NCBI GenBank assembly: GCA_000158135.1
Contig: DS999531.1
Location: 1,913,010 to 1,977,009 of the forward strand
Direction of reading: 5' to 3'
Source of the DNA: Rhodobacteraceae bacterium KLH11
GTDB lineage: Bacteria; Pseudomonadota; Alphaproteobacteria; Rhodobacterales; Rhodobacteraceae
Length of the DNA: 64,000 nt
The translations under genes and the position numbers were made by a program. The notes under the pieces were generated by a model. It had not been told where the DNA came from. It was given only the letters and a program-made list of their open reading frames with translations, and did no database searches. Positions 25,304 to 33,074 of this stretch are shown here, in pieces (position 1 is the stretch's first letter; every line of letters starts with the position of its first letter).

Positions 25304-26037
25304 TGATGGCTCTTATCACCGTTGAGGATCTCAGCGTGCGCTATGGCGCGAATACGGTTCTGCGTCATGTCGACATGGTCGTTGAACCTCAGGAGATCGT
25401 GACCATAGTAGGGCCCAACGGCTCGGGCAAAACCAGCTTGCTGCGGGCCATAATCGGGGCCACCAAACCGTCGGCCGGCCGCGTATCGCTGAAGCCGGGG
25501 CTGAAGATCGGCTATGTGCCGCAGAAACTGCATATTGATCCGACCCTGCCAATCTCGGTTGAACGGTTCATGCGTCTGACCAGCCGCGTGACACAGAAGG
25601 CTTGCGCCGAGGCGCTTGAAACGGCTGGCGTGCCGGATCTGTTCAAGCGCCAGATGTCCCAGTTGTCGGGCGGGCAGTTTCAGCGGGTCTTGTTGGCAAG
25701 GGCCCTGATCAATCGGCCAGATGTTTTGTTGCTGGACGAAGCGACGCAAGGGCTCGACCAGCCGGGGTCGGCGGCCTTTTACCGCAGGATCGAAGATGTG
25801 CGCCGTGATACCGGCTGTGCGATCCTGATGATCAGCCATGAATTGCACGTGGTCATGAGCGCTTCTGACAGGGTGGTCTGTCTGAACGGTCATGTCTGTT
25901 GTCAGGGGTCACCGGCGGTGGTGGCCTCGGCCCCGGAATACCGCGCGTTGTTTGGCACCGGAACGGGCGGCGCGCTGGCTCTTTACCGCCATGATCACGA
26001 CCACAATCATGATCACTCTCAGGAAGCGGCAGAATAA
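25303..26037 (+). CDS. znuC: Zinc ABC transporter ATP-binding protein ZnuC
   Basis: The 244-residue ATPase energises zinc import through ZnuB. Walker A GPNGSGKTS (37-45), signature LSGGQFQRV, Walker B VLLLDEATQGLDQ and the switch histidine in ISHELHVV are all present. The C-terminus has a short histidine-rich tail (YRHDHDHNHDH), which may bind zinc and echoes the ZnuA loop. The gene follows zur with a one-base overlap and precedes znuB by 2 bases. Confidence 0.95.
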   Translation: MMALITVEDLSVRYGANTVLRHVDMVVEPQEIVTIVGPNGSGKTSLLRAIIGATKPSAGRVSLKPGLKIGYVPQKLHIDPTLPISVERFMRLTSRVTQKACAEALETAGVPDLFKRQMSQLSGGQFQRVLLARALINRPDVLLLDEATQGLDQPGSAAFYRRIEDVRRDTGCAILMISHELHVVMSASDRVVCLNGHVCCQGSPAVVASAPEYRALFGTGTGGALALYRHDHDHNHDHSQEAAE

Positions 26038-26039
26038 TA

Positions 26040-26837
26040 ATGCTTGATGATTTCATGACGCGCGCGACGCTTGCGGGGGTTGGCGTTGCATTTGCCGCTG
26101 CTCCGCTTGGCTGTTTCGTTGTGTGGCGCCGAATGGCCTATTTCGGGGATGCAACGGCGCATGCGGCCATTCTTGGTGTTGCCCTTTCACTGACGTTTCA
26201 ATTGTCGGTTTTTACCGGCGCGCTGGCGGTTGCGCTGGTCATGGCGCTGACGGTGACCTTATTGACCGGTCGCGGGTACGCGATGGATACGCTGCTGGGG
26301 GTTCTGGCCCATTCGGCGCTTGCCTTCGGTCTTGTCGCGGTCTCGTTCCTGTCTGGCGTCCGTATCGACCTGATGGCCTATCTGTTTGGCGATATCCTTG
26401 CGGTATCGCGCGCTGATCTGCTGGTGATCTGGGGCGGCGCTGCATTGGTTGTCGCCCTGATCGCATGGCGCTGGTCGCAGCTTCTGACCGCAACGCTGAA
26501 TGAAGAACTGGCCTATGCCAACGGCTTTAATCCCAAGCGCGAACAGCTGGTCCTGACCCTGTCGCTTGCGGTGACAGTAGCTGTTGCGATCAAGGTTGTG
26601 GGCGTTCTGCTGATTGCTGCGTTGCTGATTATTCCGGCGGCAGCAGCGCGCAGTCTGGCCCGATCCCCTGAAACCATGGCCCTGATCGCAGCCGCCATTG
26701 GCGCGTTCTCTTCGGTTGCAGGGCTGCGGGCCGCTTATGTTTTTGACACCCCGGCAGGGCCGTCGATTGTCTGTGTTGCAGCAGTTCTGTTTGCCTGTTT
26801 GAGCCTTTGGGGATGGTGGGCCCGACGCGGAGCCTGA
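26040..26837 (+). CDS. znuB: Zinc ABC transporter permease ZnuB
   Basis: This 265-residue inner-membrane protein of the ABC-3 permease family has about seven to eight hydrophobic helices. Visible features are the YFGDATAHAAILGVAL stretch near the N-terminus and the family-typical KVVGVLLIAALLIIPAAAA near residue 185. With ZnuA and ZnuC it forms the high-affinity zinc importer. It is the last gene of the zur-znuC-znuB unit. The next gene is convergent. Confidence 0.95.
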   Translation: MLDDFMTRATLAGVGVAFAAAPLGCFVVWRRMAYFGDATAHAAILGVALSLTFQLSVFTGALAVALVMALTVTLLTGRGYAMDTLLGVLAHSALAFGLVAVSFLSGVRIDLMAYLFGDILAVSRADLLVIWGGAALVVALIAWRWSQLLTATLNEELAYANGFNPKREQLVLTLSLAVTVAVAIKVVGVLLIAALLIIPAAAARSLARSPETMALIAAAIGAFSSVAGLRAAYVFDTPAGPSIVCVAAVLFACLSLWGWWARRGA

Positions 26838-26890
26838 CGGATCCGAAATTAATCGTACCTGGCCGGTCAGTGCGCGGGGAAAAGAGGCTG

Positions 26891-28531
26891 TTAGGGGGTC
26901 GGCGCGCTTGGCCCGAAGGTTTCAAAGTGAATCCGATCCGGTGGGATGCCCTGTTGTTCAAGGCCAGACTGGATATCTGCAAGAAACCGGGCCGGGCCGC
27001 ACAGCATGTAATGAGCATTCAGGCTGTCAGCCAGCGCGATGAGGTCTGTGGCGGTCATCCGACCGGCGGCATCGAAATCCTCTCCGGCGCGATCGTTTGA
27101 TGTCGGTTGACTATAGTAGACGCGTTTGCGCAGGTTTTCATGTTCTGCCACCAGCGTTGCAACTTCCCGGCCAAGCGCATGTTGCTGCCCGTTGCGCGTG
27201 CCGTGCACGAACCATACAGGCCGATCGCTGCCTGCCAGCGCATGGAGCATCGCAATCATCGGGGTCAGGCCAACACCGGCACTGGCCAGGATCAGCGGGC
27301 CATCGCCGTCGGGCACCACAAAATCACCTGCCGGCGGGTGTGCTTCGACAGTGCGCCCTTCGCTCAGGTCATCGTGCAAATACCGCGACATGACACCATG
27401 ATCTTCGCGTTTGATGCTGAGACGGTATTGCCCGCTATCCCGCGCAGGGCCTGACAGGGAATAGCTGCGCTCGGTCAGGCCGGTCTGTCCGGGGATCTGC
27501 AGTGAGATGGGCAGATGCTGGCCCGGTTGGAAGCGATCAAGTGAGTGGCCATCTGCGGGTTCAAAATAGAAAGATGTGATGCCTGGCGATTCTACCTCGC
27601 GTCGTGCAAGGCGCAGCTTGCGCCGCTGACCGTCAAGCTTGCGCCATCGCAACGAGATCGCGCCGGGACGCTCAACAACCTTTTCAATTTCGACATTGAT
27701 CATGCGCCAGGCGTCGGGATCATGGGTGTTTGCGGGCGACCAGTCGATCTGCGCCCGTCCGCTGATATGCAGCAGCCCGCCTGTTTCGAAATCCACGAAA
27801 AGCAACCCCACCTTCGAGTTTGCCAGAATGTTGCCAATCGTGTTGAAGAAGTTGTTTCCCGAATAGTCCGGGATTTGCAGCCGGTCGGGCTGGGCCACAT
27901 GGACAAAGCCGGGGGTGCCTCCGCGGTGGGATGCGTCGTAACCGTTCGAGGCGGCGCTTTTTTTGCCCTGATGCCCTGATCCGATAAACATCGTGTCAGC
28001 CTGACGAATAAGCGTGATCTGAGGGTCGCTCAGCTGGTCTGACACGTTCGCTTTTGCGTCGGTTTTCTGCGACACTCGCGCCCATGATCGCGTGTGGATG
28101 TATTGCGGGCAGTTCCCGAAGGTCTGGCGCATCCTGATCGTGATGTCCTCGGCGCCCGGCACGATCTGCCCGCTAAAGCGGTTGCGGCGGCGGGTGGCCA
28201 ATTCTATTCCGATGGCCCCGATATCTCCGCCCGTTGCAAGCCGGTCCGCCAGTGGATCATCTGGATCGACCTTGGTCCGAAGCGTCAGGTGCTCGGGATC
28301 GGGCGAGCGGATAAACCCGTCTTCCCCTTCGACAAGCGTGGTCCAGATCCGGCCGGTTTTATCTGCGCCAGAGAGAACAAGAAATGGCAGCGACGTGTGA
28401 AACGCGCGATGTTGTTCGGGCAGGTAATCGCGCACAAACCCGCTTGCCCACCGTGCGATATCGCCTATGCCTGCCTTGCGCTGGGCGGTCTGTTCGCCTT
28501 CGTGGAAAGGGTTTGTGATCTGGTGTTTCAT
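26891..28531 (-). CDS. PNPOx-like domain fused to ferredoxin-NADP reductase-type oxidoreductase
   Basis: The N-terminal half (about residues 30-290) resembles pyridoxamine phosphate oxidase-like FMN-binding proteins (FHTSLPFLVLSGAD, IGNILANSKVGLLFVDF). The C-terminal half (about 310-540) is a ferredoxin reductase-type module with the FAD motif ERSYSLSGPA, the NAD(P) site ILASAGVGLTPMIAML and the ending MLCGPARFLADI...FETFG. Related fusions often carry a plant-type 2Fe-2S domain after this point; here the protein ends within a few residues, so an external acceptor is probably used. The reaction is unknown; electron transfer from NAD(P)H through FAD to FMN is inferred. It follows the GST gene on the same strand. 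Confidence 0.85.
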   Translation of the reverse strand: MKHQITNPFHEGEQTAQRKAGIGDIARWASGFVRDYLPEQHRAFHTSLPFLVLSGADKTGRIWTTLVEGEDGFIRSPDPEHLTLRTKVDPDDPLADRLATGGDIGAIGIELATRRRNRFSGQIVPGAEDITIRMRQTFGNCPQYIHTRSWARVSQKTDAKANVSDQLSDPQITLIRQADTMFIGSGHQGKKSAASNGYDASHRGGTPGFVHVAQPDRLQIPDYSGNNFFNTIGNILANSKVGLLFVDFETGGLLHISGRAQIDWSPANTHDPDAWRMINVEIEKVVERPGAISLRWRKLDGQRRKLRLARREVESPGITSFYFEPADGHSLDRFQPGQHLPISLQIPGQTGLTERSYSLSGPARDSGQYRLSIKREDHGVMSRYLHDDLSEGRTVEAHPPAGDFVVPDGDGPLILASAGVGLTPMIAMLHALAGSDRPVWFVHGTRNGQQHALGREVATLVAEHENLRKRVYYSQPTSNDRAGEDFDAAGRMTATDLIALADSLNAHYMLCGPARFLADIQSGLEQQGIPPDRIHFETFGPSAPTP

Positions 28532-28553
28532 CGGCTCGACTTTTGTAGAGGGG

Positions 28554-28579
28554 GCACCAAAGCCCTGTGGCTTTGGTGC
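28554..28579. terminator. Perfect 11-bp hairpin between GST and PNPOx-FNR genes
   Basis: GCACCAAAGCC (28554-28564), a 4-base loop and GGCTTTGGTGC (28569-28579) form a perfect stem in the 59-base gap. On the minus strand it follows the GST stop by 11 bases but is trailed by CCCCCTCTAC rather than a T-run. It may reduce readthrough into the downstream gene or protect the 3' end of the upstream mRNA. Confidence 0.5.
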
Positions 28580-28590
28580 TTCGTTGCGCG

Positions 28591-29217
28591 TTAAGCCAGT
28601 TCCGGGATCGCAGAGGCGACCATGGGCACAAACCCCTGATGCGCTTCAACGCGTTTCAGCCAGGCGCGGATGTTGTCGTAAGGGGCAAGATCCACACCGC
28701 CTTCCGGGGCGTGCGCGATATAGCTATAAGCCGCGACATCGGCGATGGTGATCTGGTCTGTCGCCAGCCATGCGCGCCCGGCCAGATGGGTATCCATGAT
28801 CTTGAACAGGGCATGCGCTTTCTGAACTGCCGCATCGTGATCCAGCGGCGCGCCAAACACCTTCACAAGACGCGCTGCACAAGGCCCGGAATACACATTG
28901 TCGGCAGCGACCGTCAGCCACCGCTGCACTTCCGCCGCATCCTTGGCGGCCTCGGGCATCCAATGGGAACCCTTTGCGTAGGTCTGCGCAAGATAAACCA
29001 GGATCGCGTTGCTGTCGGCCAGAGTATAGCCGCTATCGTCAATCGCAGGCACCAGACCAAACGGGCTGATCTTCAGGTATTCGGGTGCCTTATGCGCACC
29101 ATTGGCCATATCAAGGTCAATCGTCTCGTATGGCAGGTCAAGAAAGGCCAGCATCAGCTCGGCCCGGTGGCAATGGCCGGATTTTGGGTTGCGATACAGT
29201 TTGATCGGGGTGGTCAT
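28591..29217 (-). CDS. Glutathione S-transferase family protein
   Basis: The 208-residue protein has a thioredoxin-like N-terminal domain (KLYRNPKSGHCHRAELML, then the FGLVPAIDDSGYTLADSNAI region that binds the gamma-glutamyl part of glutathione) and an all-helical C-terminal domain (ITIADVAAYSYIAHAPEGG). It probably joins glutathione to an electrophile or reduces a peroxide; the substrate is unknown. I chose ATG 29217 because AAGGA lies 8-9 bases upstream; the frame extends two codons to a TTG at 29223. It lies in a row with DUF1348 and the PNPOx-FNR fusion, opposite a LysR gene, as in detoxification clusters. Confidence 0.9.
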   Translation of the reverse strand: MTTPIKLYRNPKSGHCHRAELMLAFLDLPYETIDLDMANGAHKAPEYLKISPFGLVPAIDDSGYTLADSNAILVYLAQTYAKGSHWMPEAAKDAAEVQRWLTVAADNVYSGPCAARLVKVFGAPLDHDAAVQKAHALFKIMDTHLAGRAWLATDQITIADVAAYSYIAHAPEGGVDLAPYDNIRAWLKRVEAHQGFVPMVASAIPELA

Positions 29218-29240
29218 GGGCAAAATCCTTGTTGCGAGGG

Positions 29241-29717
29241 TTACAGGCCGAGGTCACTCAGGCCCGGGTGGTCGTCGGGGCGGCGGCCCAGAGGCCAGCG
29301 GAACTTGCGGTCTTCTTCGCGGATCGGCAGTTCGTTTATGCTGGCATGGCGATGGGCCATGTAGCCGTTTTCGTCGAACTCCCAGTTTTCGTTGCCATAA
29401 GCGCGGAACCAGTTGCCGCTGTCATCGTGGTATTCATAGGCATAGCGCACCGCGATGCGGTTCCCGCTATGGGCCCAAAGCTCTTTGATCAGGCGGTAAT
29501 CCAGCTCTTTGTTCCATTTGCGGGTCAGGAATTCCGCAATTTCCTGACGGCCCTGCGGGAATTCAGCCCGGTTCCGCCATTTGCTGTCCGGCGTATAGGC
29601 CAGCGCCACTTTGGCTGGATCGCGGCCATTCCAGCCATCTTCGGCCAGACGGACCTTTTCACGAGCGGTCTCGTCGGTGAATGGAGGGAGCGGATGGCGA
29701 GGGGCCTCGGGGGTCAT
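29241..29717 (-). CDS. DUF1348 family NTF2-like protein
   Basis: The 158-residue sequence with [51 protein letters not shown] and [11 protein letters not shown] matches the DUF1348 family of small NTF2/SnoaL-fold proteins. No reaction is established that I know of. The fold usually makes a cone-shaped pocket for small molecules. AAAGGA 8 bases before the ATG supports the start. It is the first gene of the unit divergent from the LysR regulator and is probably controlled by it. Confidence 0.88.
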   Translation of the reverse strand: MTPEAPRHPLPPFTDETAREKVRLAEDGWNGRDPAKVALAYTPDSKWRNRAEFPQGRQEIAEFLTRKWNKELDYRLIKELWAHSGNRIAVRYAYEYHDDSGNWFRAYGNENWEFDENGYMAHRHASINELPIREEDRKFRWPLGRRPDDHPGLSDLGL

Positions 29718-29795
29718 GTGGGCAGTCCTTTACGCTGTTCAGGTAAATTCGTTGACGCGTTGAGAAGATATCTAAATTGCATTGAAGCGCGAATG

Positions 29796-29819
29796 AATAT
29801 ACTTTCTTTGAAAGATATT
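29796..29819. promoter_or_regulatory. Nested dyad in the LysR / DUF1348 gap
   Basis: AATAT (29796-29800) and ATATT (29815-29819) flank an inner palindrome TCTTT-G-AAAGA (29805-29815). The site is 33 bases before the LysR gene start. Position and symmetry suit a LysR-type binding site, but I have no family-specific consensus to compare. Confidence 0.35.
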
Positions 29820-29851
29820 ATTTCACATAATGATAGTAATAGGAGGCGATT

Positions 29852-30748
29852 GTGGATCGTCTGCAAAGTCTCGAAGTGTTTATCGCTGTTGCTGAAACTG
29901 AAAGCTTTGCTGAAGGCGCGCGCCGGATGGGCCTTAGCGCACCTTCGGCCACACGGGGTGTCAATGCGCTGGAAACACGGCTTGGTACGCGCCTCTTTGA
30001 CCGGACCACCAGACGCGTTCGTTTGAACGAGGTTGGCAAGATGTATCTGGAGGATGCGCGCCTTATCGTGGCGCAACTGCAGGCCGCCGACGATGCCGCC
30101 GCGGGGGCGACGACAAATCCCGTGGGAGAGCTGCGGCTCACCTGCTCCAACGAGTTCGGGCGCATCTATGTCACCCCGATTCTGACAGAGTTTCTGGACA
30201 CGTTCCCGGATGTCTCTGCCGATGTGGTCATGGTTGACCGGGTTGTGAACCTGATCGAAGAGGGGTTCGATGTGGCCGTGCGCATCGGGTCGTTACCGTC
30301 TTCTGGTCTGACTGCGGTGCGCGTTGGCAGTGTGCGCCGCGTTGTCTGTGGCGCGCCCGCTTATCTCGAACGCTTTGGCCGCCCGGAAACACCTGCCGAT
30401 CTGACGGGACATCAGATTGTCGCTGCCGCGCCGGTCAGCCCGACAACAGAATGGCGTTTCGGGCGCGATCAATCCAACATCGTCCGCCTGAAGCCACGCC
30501 TGCGCGTGAACAGCATTGCAGCGGCACGGGCTGCGGTCATCCAGGGTTGGGGCCTGACGCGGGTTCTGTCCTATCAGGTCGGACCAGAGCTGCAGGACGG
30601 GCGATTGCAGAGCATCCTTGAAGGCTTCGAGCCCGAGCCTTTACCTATTCACCTTGTTTTCGTGGAAGGACGGCGCGCGCCGGCCAAGGTCCGCGCTTTT
30701 GTTGATTTTGCGAAAGAGCGTTTGCGCGATATTCGGGTTCTGAGGTGA
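29852..30748 (+). CDS. LysR-family transcriptional regulator
   Basis: The 298-residue protein has the LysR winged helix at residues 1-60 (LQSLEVFIAVAETESFAEGA, then ATRGVNALETRLGTRLFDRT) and a periplasmic-binding-type effector domain after about residue 88. The start is GTG 29852 with an excellent AGGAGG 5 bases upstream. It is divergent from the DUF1348-GST-PNPOx/FNR unit, the usual arrangement for a LysR activator and its targets. The effector domain with LRLTCSNEFGRIYVTPIL resembles the CrgA/DsdC-like branch that senses small organic molecules, but the ligand is unknown. Confidence 0.92.
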   Translation: MDRLQSLEVFIAVAETESFAEGARRMGLSAPSATRGVNALETRLGTRLFDRTTRRVRLNEVGKMYLEDARLIVAQLQAADDAAAGATTNPVGELRLTCSNEFGRIYVTPILTEFLDTFPDVSADVVMVDRVVNLIEEGFDVAVRIGSLPSSGLTAVRVGSVRRVVCGAPAYLERFGRPETPADLTGHQIVAAAPVSPTTEWRFGRDQSNIVRLKPRLRVNSIAAARAAVIQGWGLTRVLSYQVGPELQDGRLQSILEGFEPEPLPIHLVFVEGRRAPAKVRAFVDFAKERLRDIRVLR

Positions 30749-30952
30749 CATAAAACAGAAGAGCAGCGCCAGAGCAGCCGCGCAGACCGGAAAACGGCCG
30801 CTTTCGGGATTTGACCTGCCTAAAGTATCAACTTGACCTTGTTCTTTAGCAACATATTTGTAGTTGCTGCATTTTCGTCTCTTTTATGCCCATTTCATCG
30901 CTGATAATTAACTAAAGTTAACGGTGGGATGAGTAAAAGTACGGGCGGGTAG

Positions 30953-31459
30953 ATGAGAACCGGTACGAGCGGTAAGATAGCGATATCCTGGGGTCAGACA
31001 GAAATTGATGGGCTGGAGGCGGCGCCTCTGGCCGATATGGTAGTTGGGGCGGCCTGGTCCTGGCGCGGACGCGGGATTGAGTTGGCAGCGGATGCCAGTC
31101 GGTTTGTGCAATATTCCGAATACGCGGGCATCACCTCTCTGCTGGCTGCAAGATCGGATGGGCCCGAGCTGGACCGGATCGCCGGTGATCTCGCCCGGAT
31201 CGAGCTTACAAACGGGGCGCAGACCTTCGTGGCCGAGCTGATGGGGGTTGCCGGTGAGGCTTCCCTGTTGCTGGTGTTCGCGGATGGGTGCCCAGAGCCG
31301 GATCAGGATTTCTGGATCAGCGCCGCCGCCCCCCGGATCGAGCCTATCAGGATCGATCATGCTGAGGACGACAAGGTTGTTGTATTCCCGGTGGCCCATA
31401 TGGGCCGTCCTGCAGTTTCCGGAGATCGGTCGCGAGTCGCCGGTATTGCTGCCGAATAA
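30953..31459 (+). CDS. Hypothetical protein, 168 residues (Hint-protein N-terminus-like)
   Basis: The start MRTGTSGKIAISWGQTEIDG and LEAAPLADMVVGAAWSWRG recalls N-terminal regions of roseobacter proteins annotated with a Hint domain, but no Hint motif is present here and the protein ends early. There is no signal peptide. The C-terminal part is acidic, then short and basic. The 204-base region upstream is AT-richer and holds a TTAAC-TAAA-GTTAA dyad at 30908-30921 that may be a control site. It stands alone between the LysR gene and rpsD. Function unknown. Confidence 0.6.
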   Translation: MRTGTSGKIAISWGQTEIDGLEAAPLADMVVGAAWSWRGRGIELAADASRFVQYSEYAGITSLLAARSDGPELDRIAGDLARIELTNGAQTFVAELMGVAGEASLLLVFADGCPEPDQDFWISAAAPRIEPIRIDHAEDDKVVVFPVAHMGRPAVSGDRSRVAGIAAE

Positions 31460-31522
31460 TCGTTTCTTCCTGCAAAACTTACAGCATCGGGTGAAATCCG
31501 CCCGAAGCAGCGTTGCGGTCTG

Positions 31523-31550
31523 TTGACTCTGCCAAATTCGTGGCTATAAG
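31523..31550 (+). promoter_or_regulatory. Promoter of rpsD with a long leader
   Basis: TTGACT (31523-31528), a 16-base spacer and TATAAG (31545-31550) make a strong sigma-70-type promoter. Transcription starting near 31557 would give a leader of almost 200 bases before rpsD. The leader contains a GCCCCCGCAAGGGG-type stem near 31575 and a palindromic element at 31693-31717. S4 represses its own mRNA in other bacteria, so a control structure is possible. Confidence 0.65.
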
Positions 31551-31692
31551 CGCGGCTTCATTGGTGTTGGTGGCCCCCGCAAGGGGATGCCTGTCATGGG
31601 GGAAACCTCAAGAGGACAACGCCCTTTATAACCCGGCACCATGCCTGGTCTGAACTGGAACTAACCGGTCCGAGCGGAGACGCTATTTCGGC

Positions 31693-31717
31693 CCGAAAAG
31701 TGGGAACCGGTTTTCGG
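31693..31717. repeat. Short palindromic intergenic element in the rpsD leader
   Basis: CCGAAAA (31693-31699) pairs with TTTTCGG (31711-31717) around GTGGGAACCGG. Elements with this core (GTGGGAACCGGTTTTCGG) recur between genes in many alphaproteobacteria. Only one copy is seen in this window. Here it would lie in the rpsD 5' leader, about 36 bases before the start codon, and could fold in the mRNA. Confidence 0.5.
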
Positions 31718-31752
31718 ATCAAGCCGAAATGCCACTTTAAAGGAGATCAGCC

Positions 31753-32373
31753 GTGACCAAACGCACGTCTGCCAAGTATAAAATCGACCGCCGGATGGGC
31801 GAAAACATCTGGGGTCGTCCGAAATCCCCGGTCAACCGTCGCGAATACGGCCCCGGCCAGCACGGCCAGCGCCGCAAGGGCAAACTGTCGGACTTTGGTC
31901 TGCAGCTGCGCGCCAAGCAGAAGCTGAAAGGCTACTACGGCGACCTGACCGAGAAGCAATTCCGCCGCATCTATGCCGAAGCCGTGCGTGTGAACGGCGA
32001 TACCGGTGAAAACCTGATTGGTCTGCTGGAACGCCGTCTGGACGCTGTTGTTTATCGCGCCAAATTTGTTGCGACCGTGTTCGCCGCACGTCAATTCGTG
32101 AACCACGGCCACGTCAAAGTGAACGGCAAGCGGGTCAACATCCCCAGCTACCGTGTCAAGGAAGGCGATGTGATCGAAGTGCGTGACAAATCCAAGCAGC
32201 TGGCTGTTGTTCTGGAAGCTGTTGCGCTGGCCGAGCGTGATGTGCCTGATTACATTGACGCGGACCATTCGAAAATGGCCGCGACATTCGTGCGCGCGCC
32301 GGGTTTGGGCGATGTGCCGTATCCGGTTGTCATGGAACCGAACCTCGTCGTGGAATTCTACGCGAAGAACTGA
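31753..32373 (+). CDS. rpsD: 30S ribosomal protein S4
   Basis: S4 binds 16S rRNA early in assembly of the small subunit. At 206 residues the length is right for the family. The N-terminal rRNA-binding domain ([20 protein letters not shown]) and the S4 RNA-binding domain ([20 protein letters not shown], then [19 protein letters not shown]) are complete. The start is GTG, with AAAGGAG 7 bases upstream. It stands alone rather than in the alpha operon, as is usual in alphaproteobacteria, and is followed by a strong terminator. Confidence 0.97.
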   Translation: MTKRTSAKYKIDRRMGENIWGRPKSPVNRREYGPGQHGQRRKGKLSDFGLQLRAKQKLKGYYGDLTEKQFRRIYAEAVRVNGDTGENLIGLLERRLDAVVYRAKFVATVFAARQFVNHGHVKVNGKRVNIPSYRVKEGDVIEVRDKSKQLAVVLEAVALAERDVPDYIDADHSKMAATFVRAPGLGDVPYPVVMEPNLVVEFYAKN

Positions 32374-32399
32374 TCTTCGCTGCAATCGAAAATCCAAAG

Positions 32400-32426
32400 G
32401 GCCGCGCTTTCAGCGCGGTCTTTTTT
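32400..32426 (+). terminator. Intrinsic terminator after rpsD
   Basis: CCGCGCT (32402-32408), loop TTC and AGCGCGG (32412-32418), extended by G-T and G-C pairs, is followed by six T residues. It lies 27 bases after the rpsD stop and is a textbook rho-independent terminator for the plus strand. Confidence 0.9.
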
Positions 32427-32445
32427 GTTTGCAGGTTTGTTTGCA

Positions 32446-32502
32446 GGGGGCGCTGCCCCCGTCGCTATGCGACTCCCCCGGGATATTTCTGGCCAGATGA
32501 AG
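32446..32502. repeat. Intergenic repeat, copy 1 (GC-hairpin plus ATATTT motif)
   Basis: GGGGGCGCTGCCCCC is followed by GTCGC-TAT-GCGAC, TCCCCCGGGATATTT and GGCCAGATGAAG. Reverse-complement relatives occur at 54825-54887 and, in part, at 58938-58981. All three copies lie between genes, two of them between convergent genes. The two nested hairpins suggest a role in transcription end or mRNA stability, or a REP-like element. Confidence 0.6.
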
Positions 32503-32509
32503 AGGCGGA

Positions 32510-32971
32510 TCAGAGGGGCAGGGGGCGGCTTTCGGCGATGGCTTCCATGGCAAAATACGAGGTGACGCTGTCCAGCTCGACCTTCTCGATGAGGCGCTGA
32601 TAGACTTTGTCATAGGAAGTCATGTCCTGCGTCACGACCTTGAGCTGGTAGTCGTAATCTCCGCCGATTCTGTGGAAATCGACCACCTCGGGGATGGTCA
32701 GAACATGGCTGCGGAAGGCCTGGAGCCATTCGGTTGAGTGATGTCGTGTTCTCAGCATCACAAAGACGATCAGGTTCAGGCCCAGTTTCTCGCGCGCGAT
32801 ACGGGCTGTCGAGCCTTGCAAGACGCCCTGATCGTTCAGCGCTTTCAGCCGTCGCCAGCAAGCATTTTGGGACAGGCCCACCCGATCCGCCAGTTCGCGT
32901 TGAGGCAAGGTGGCGTTTTTTTGCAGTTCCTTCAGAATGTGCAGGTCAATTTGATCTATATTTTTAGCCAT
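32510..32971 (-). CDS. Lrp/AsnC-family transcriptional regulator
   Basis: The 153-residue protein has the Lrp N-terminal helix-turn-helix (QIDLHILKELQKNATLPQRE, then LSQNACWRRLKALNDQGVLQ) and a C-terminal RAM domain (VVDFHRIGGDYDYQLKVV) that binds amino acids and forms the oligomer. It is divergent from the class V aminotransferase gene across 103 bases and is probably its regulator, sensing an amino acid. The promoter region contains TATGACACAAAATATCTC, but no certain Lrp site can be named. Confidence 0.92.
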   Translation of the reverse strand: MAKNIDQIDLHILKELQKNATLPQRELADRVGLSQNACWRRLKALNDQGVLQGSTARIAREKLGLNLIVFVMLRTRHHSTEWLQAFRSHVLTIPEVVDFHRIGGDYDYQLKVVTQDMTSYDKVYQRLIEKVELDSVTSYFAMEAIAESRPLPL

Positions 32972-33074
32972 ATCAAATCATATGACACAAAATATCTCTT
33001 TTATAGGCATAAAAAGGTGAAGTTTTTGCGCTTCTTATCAATCACATTGGGGGAAGCAATACGGAGCTTATGTA

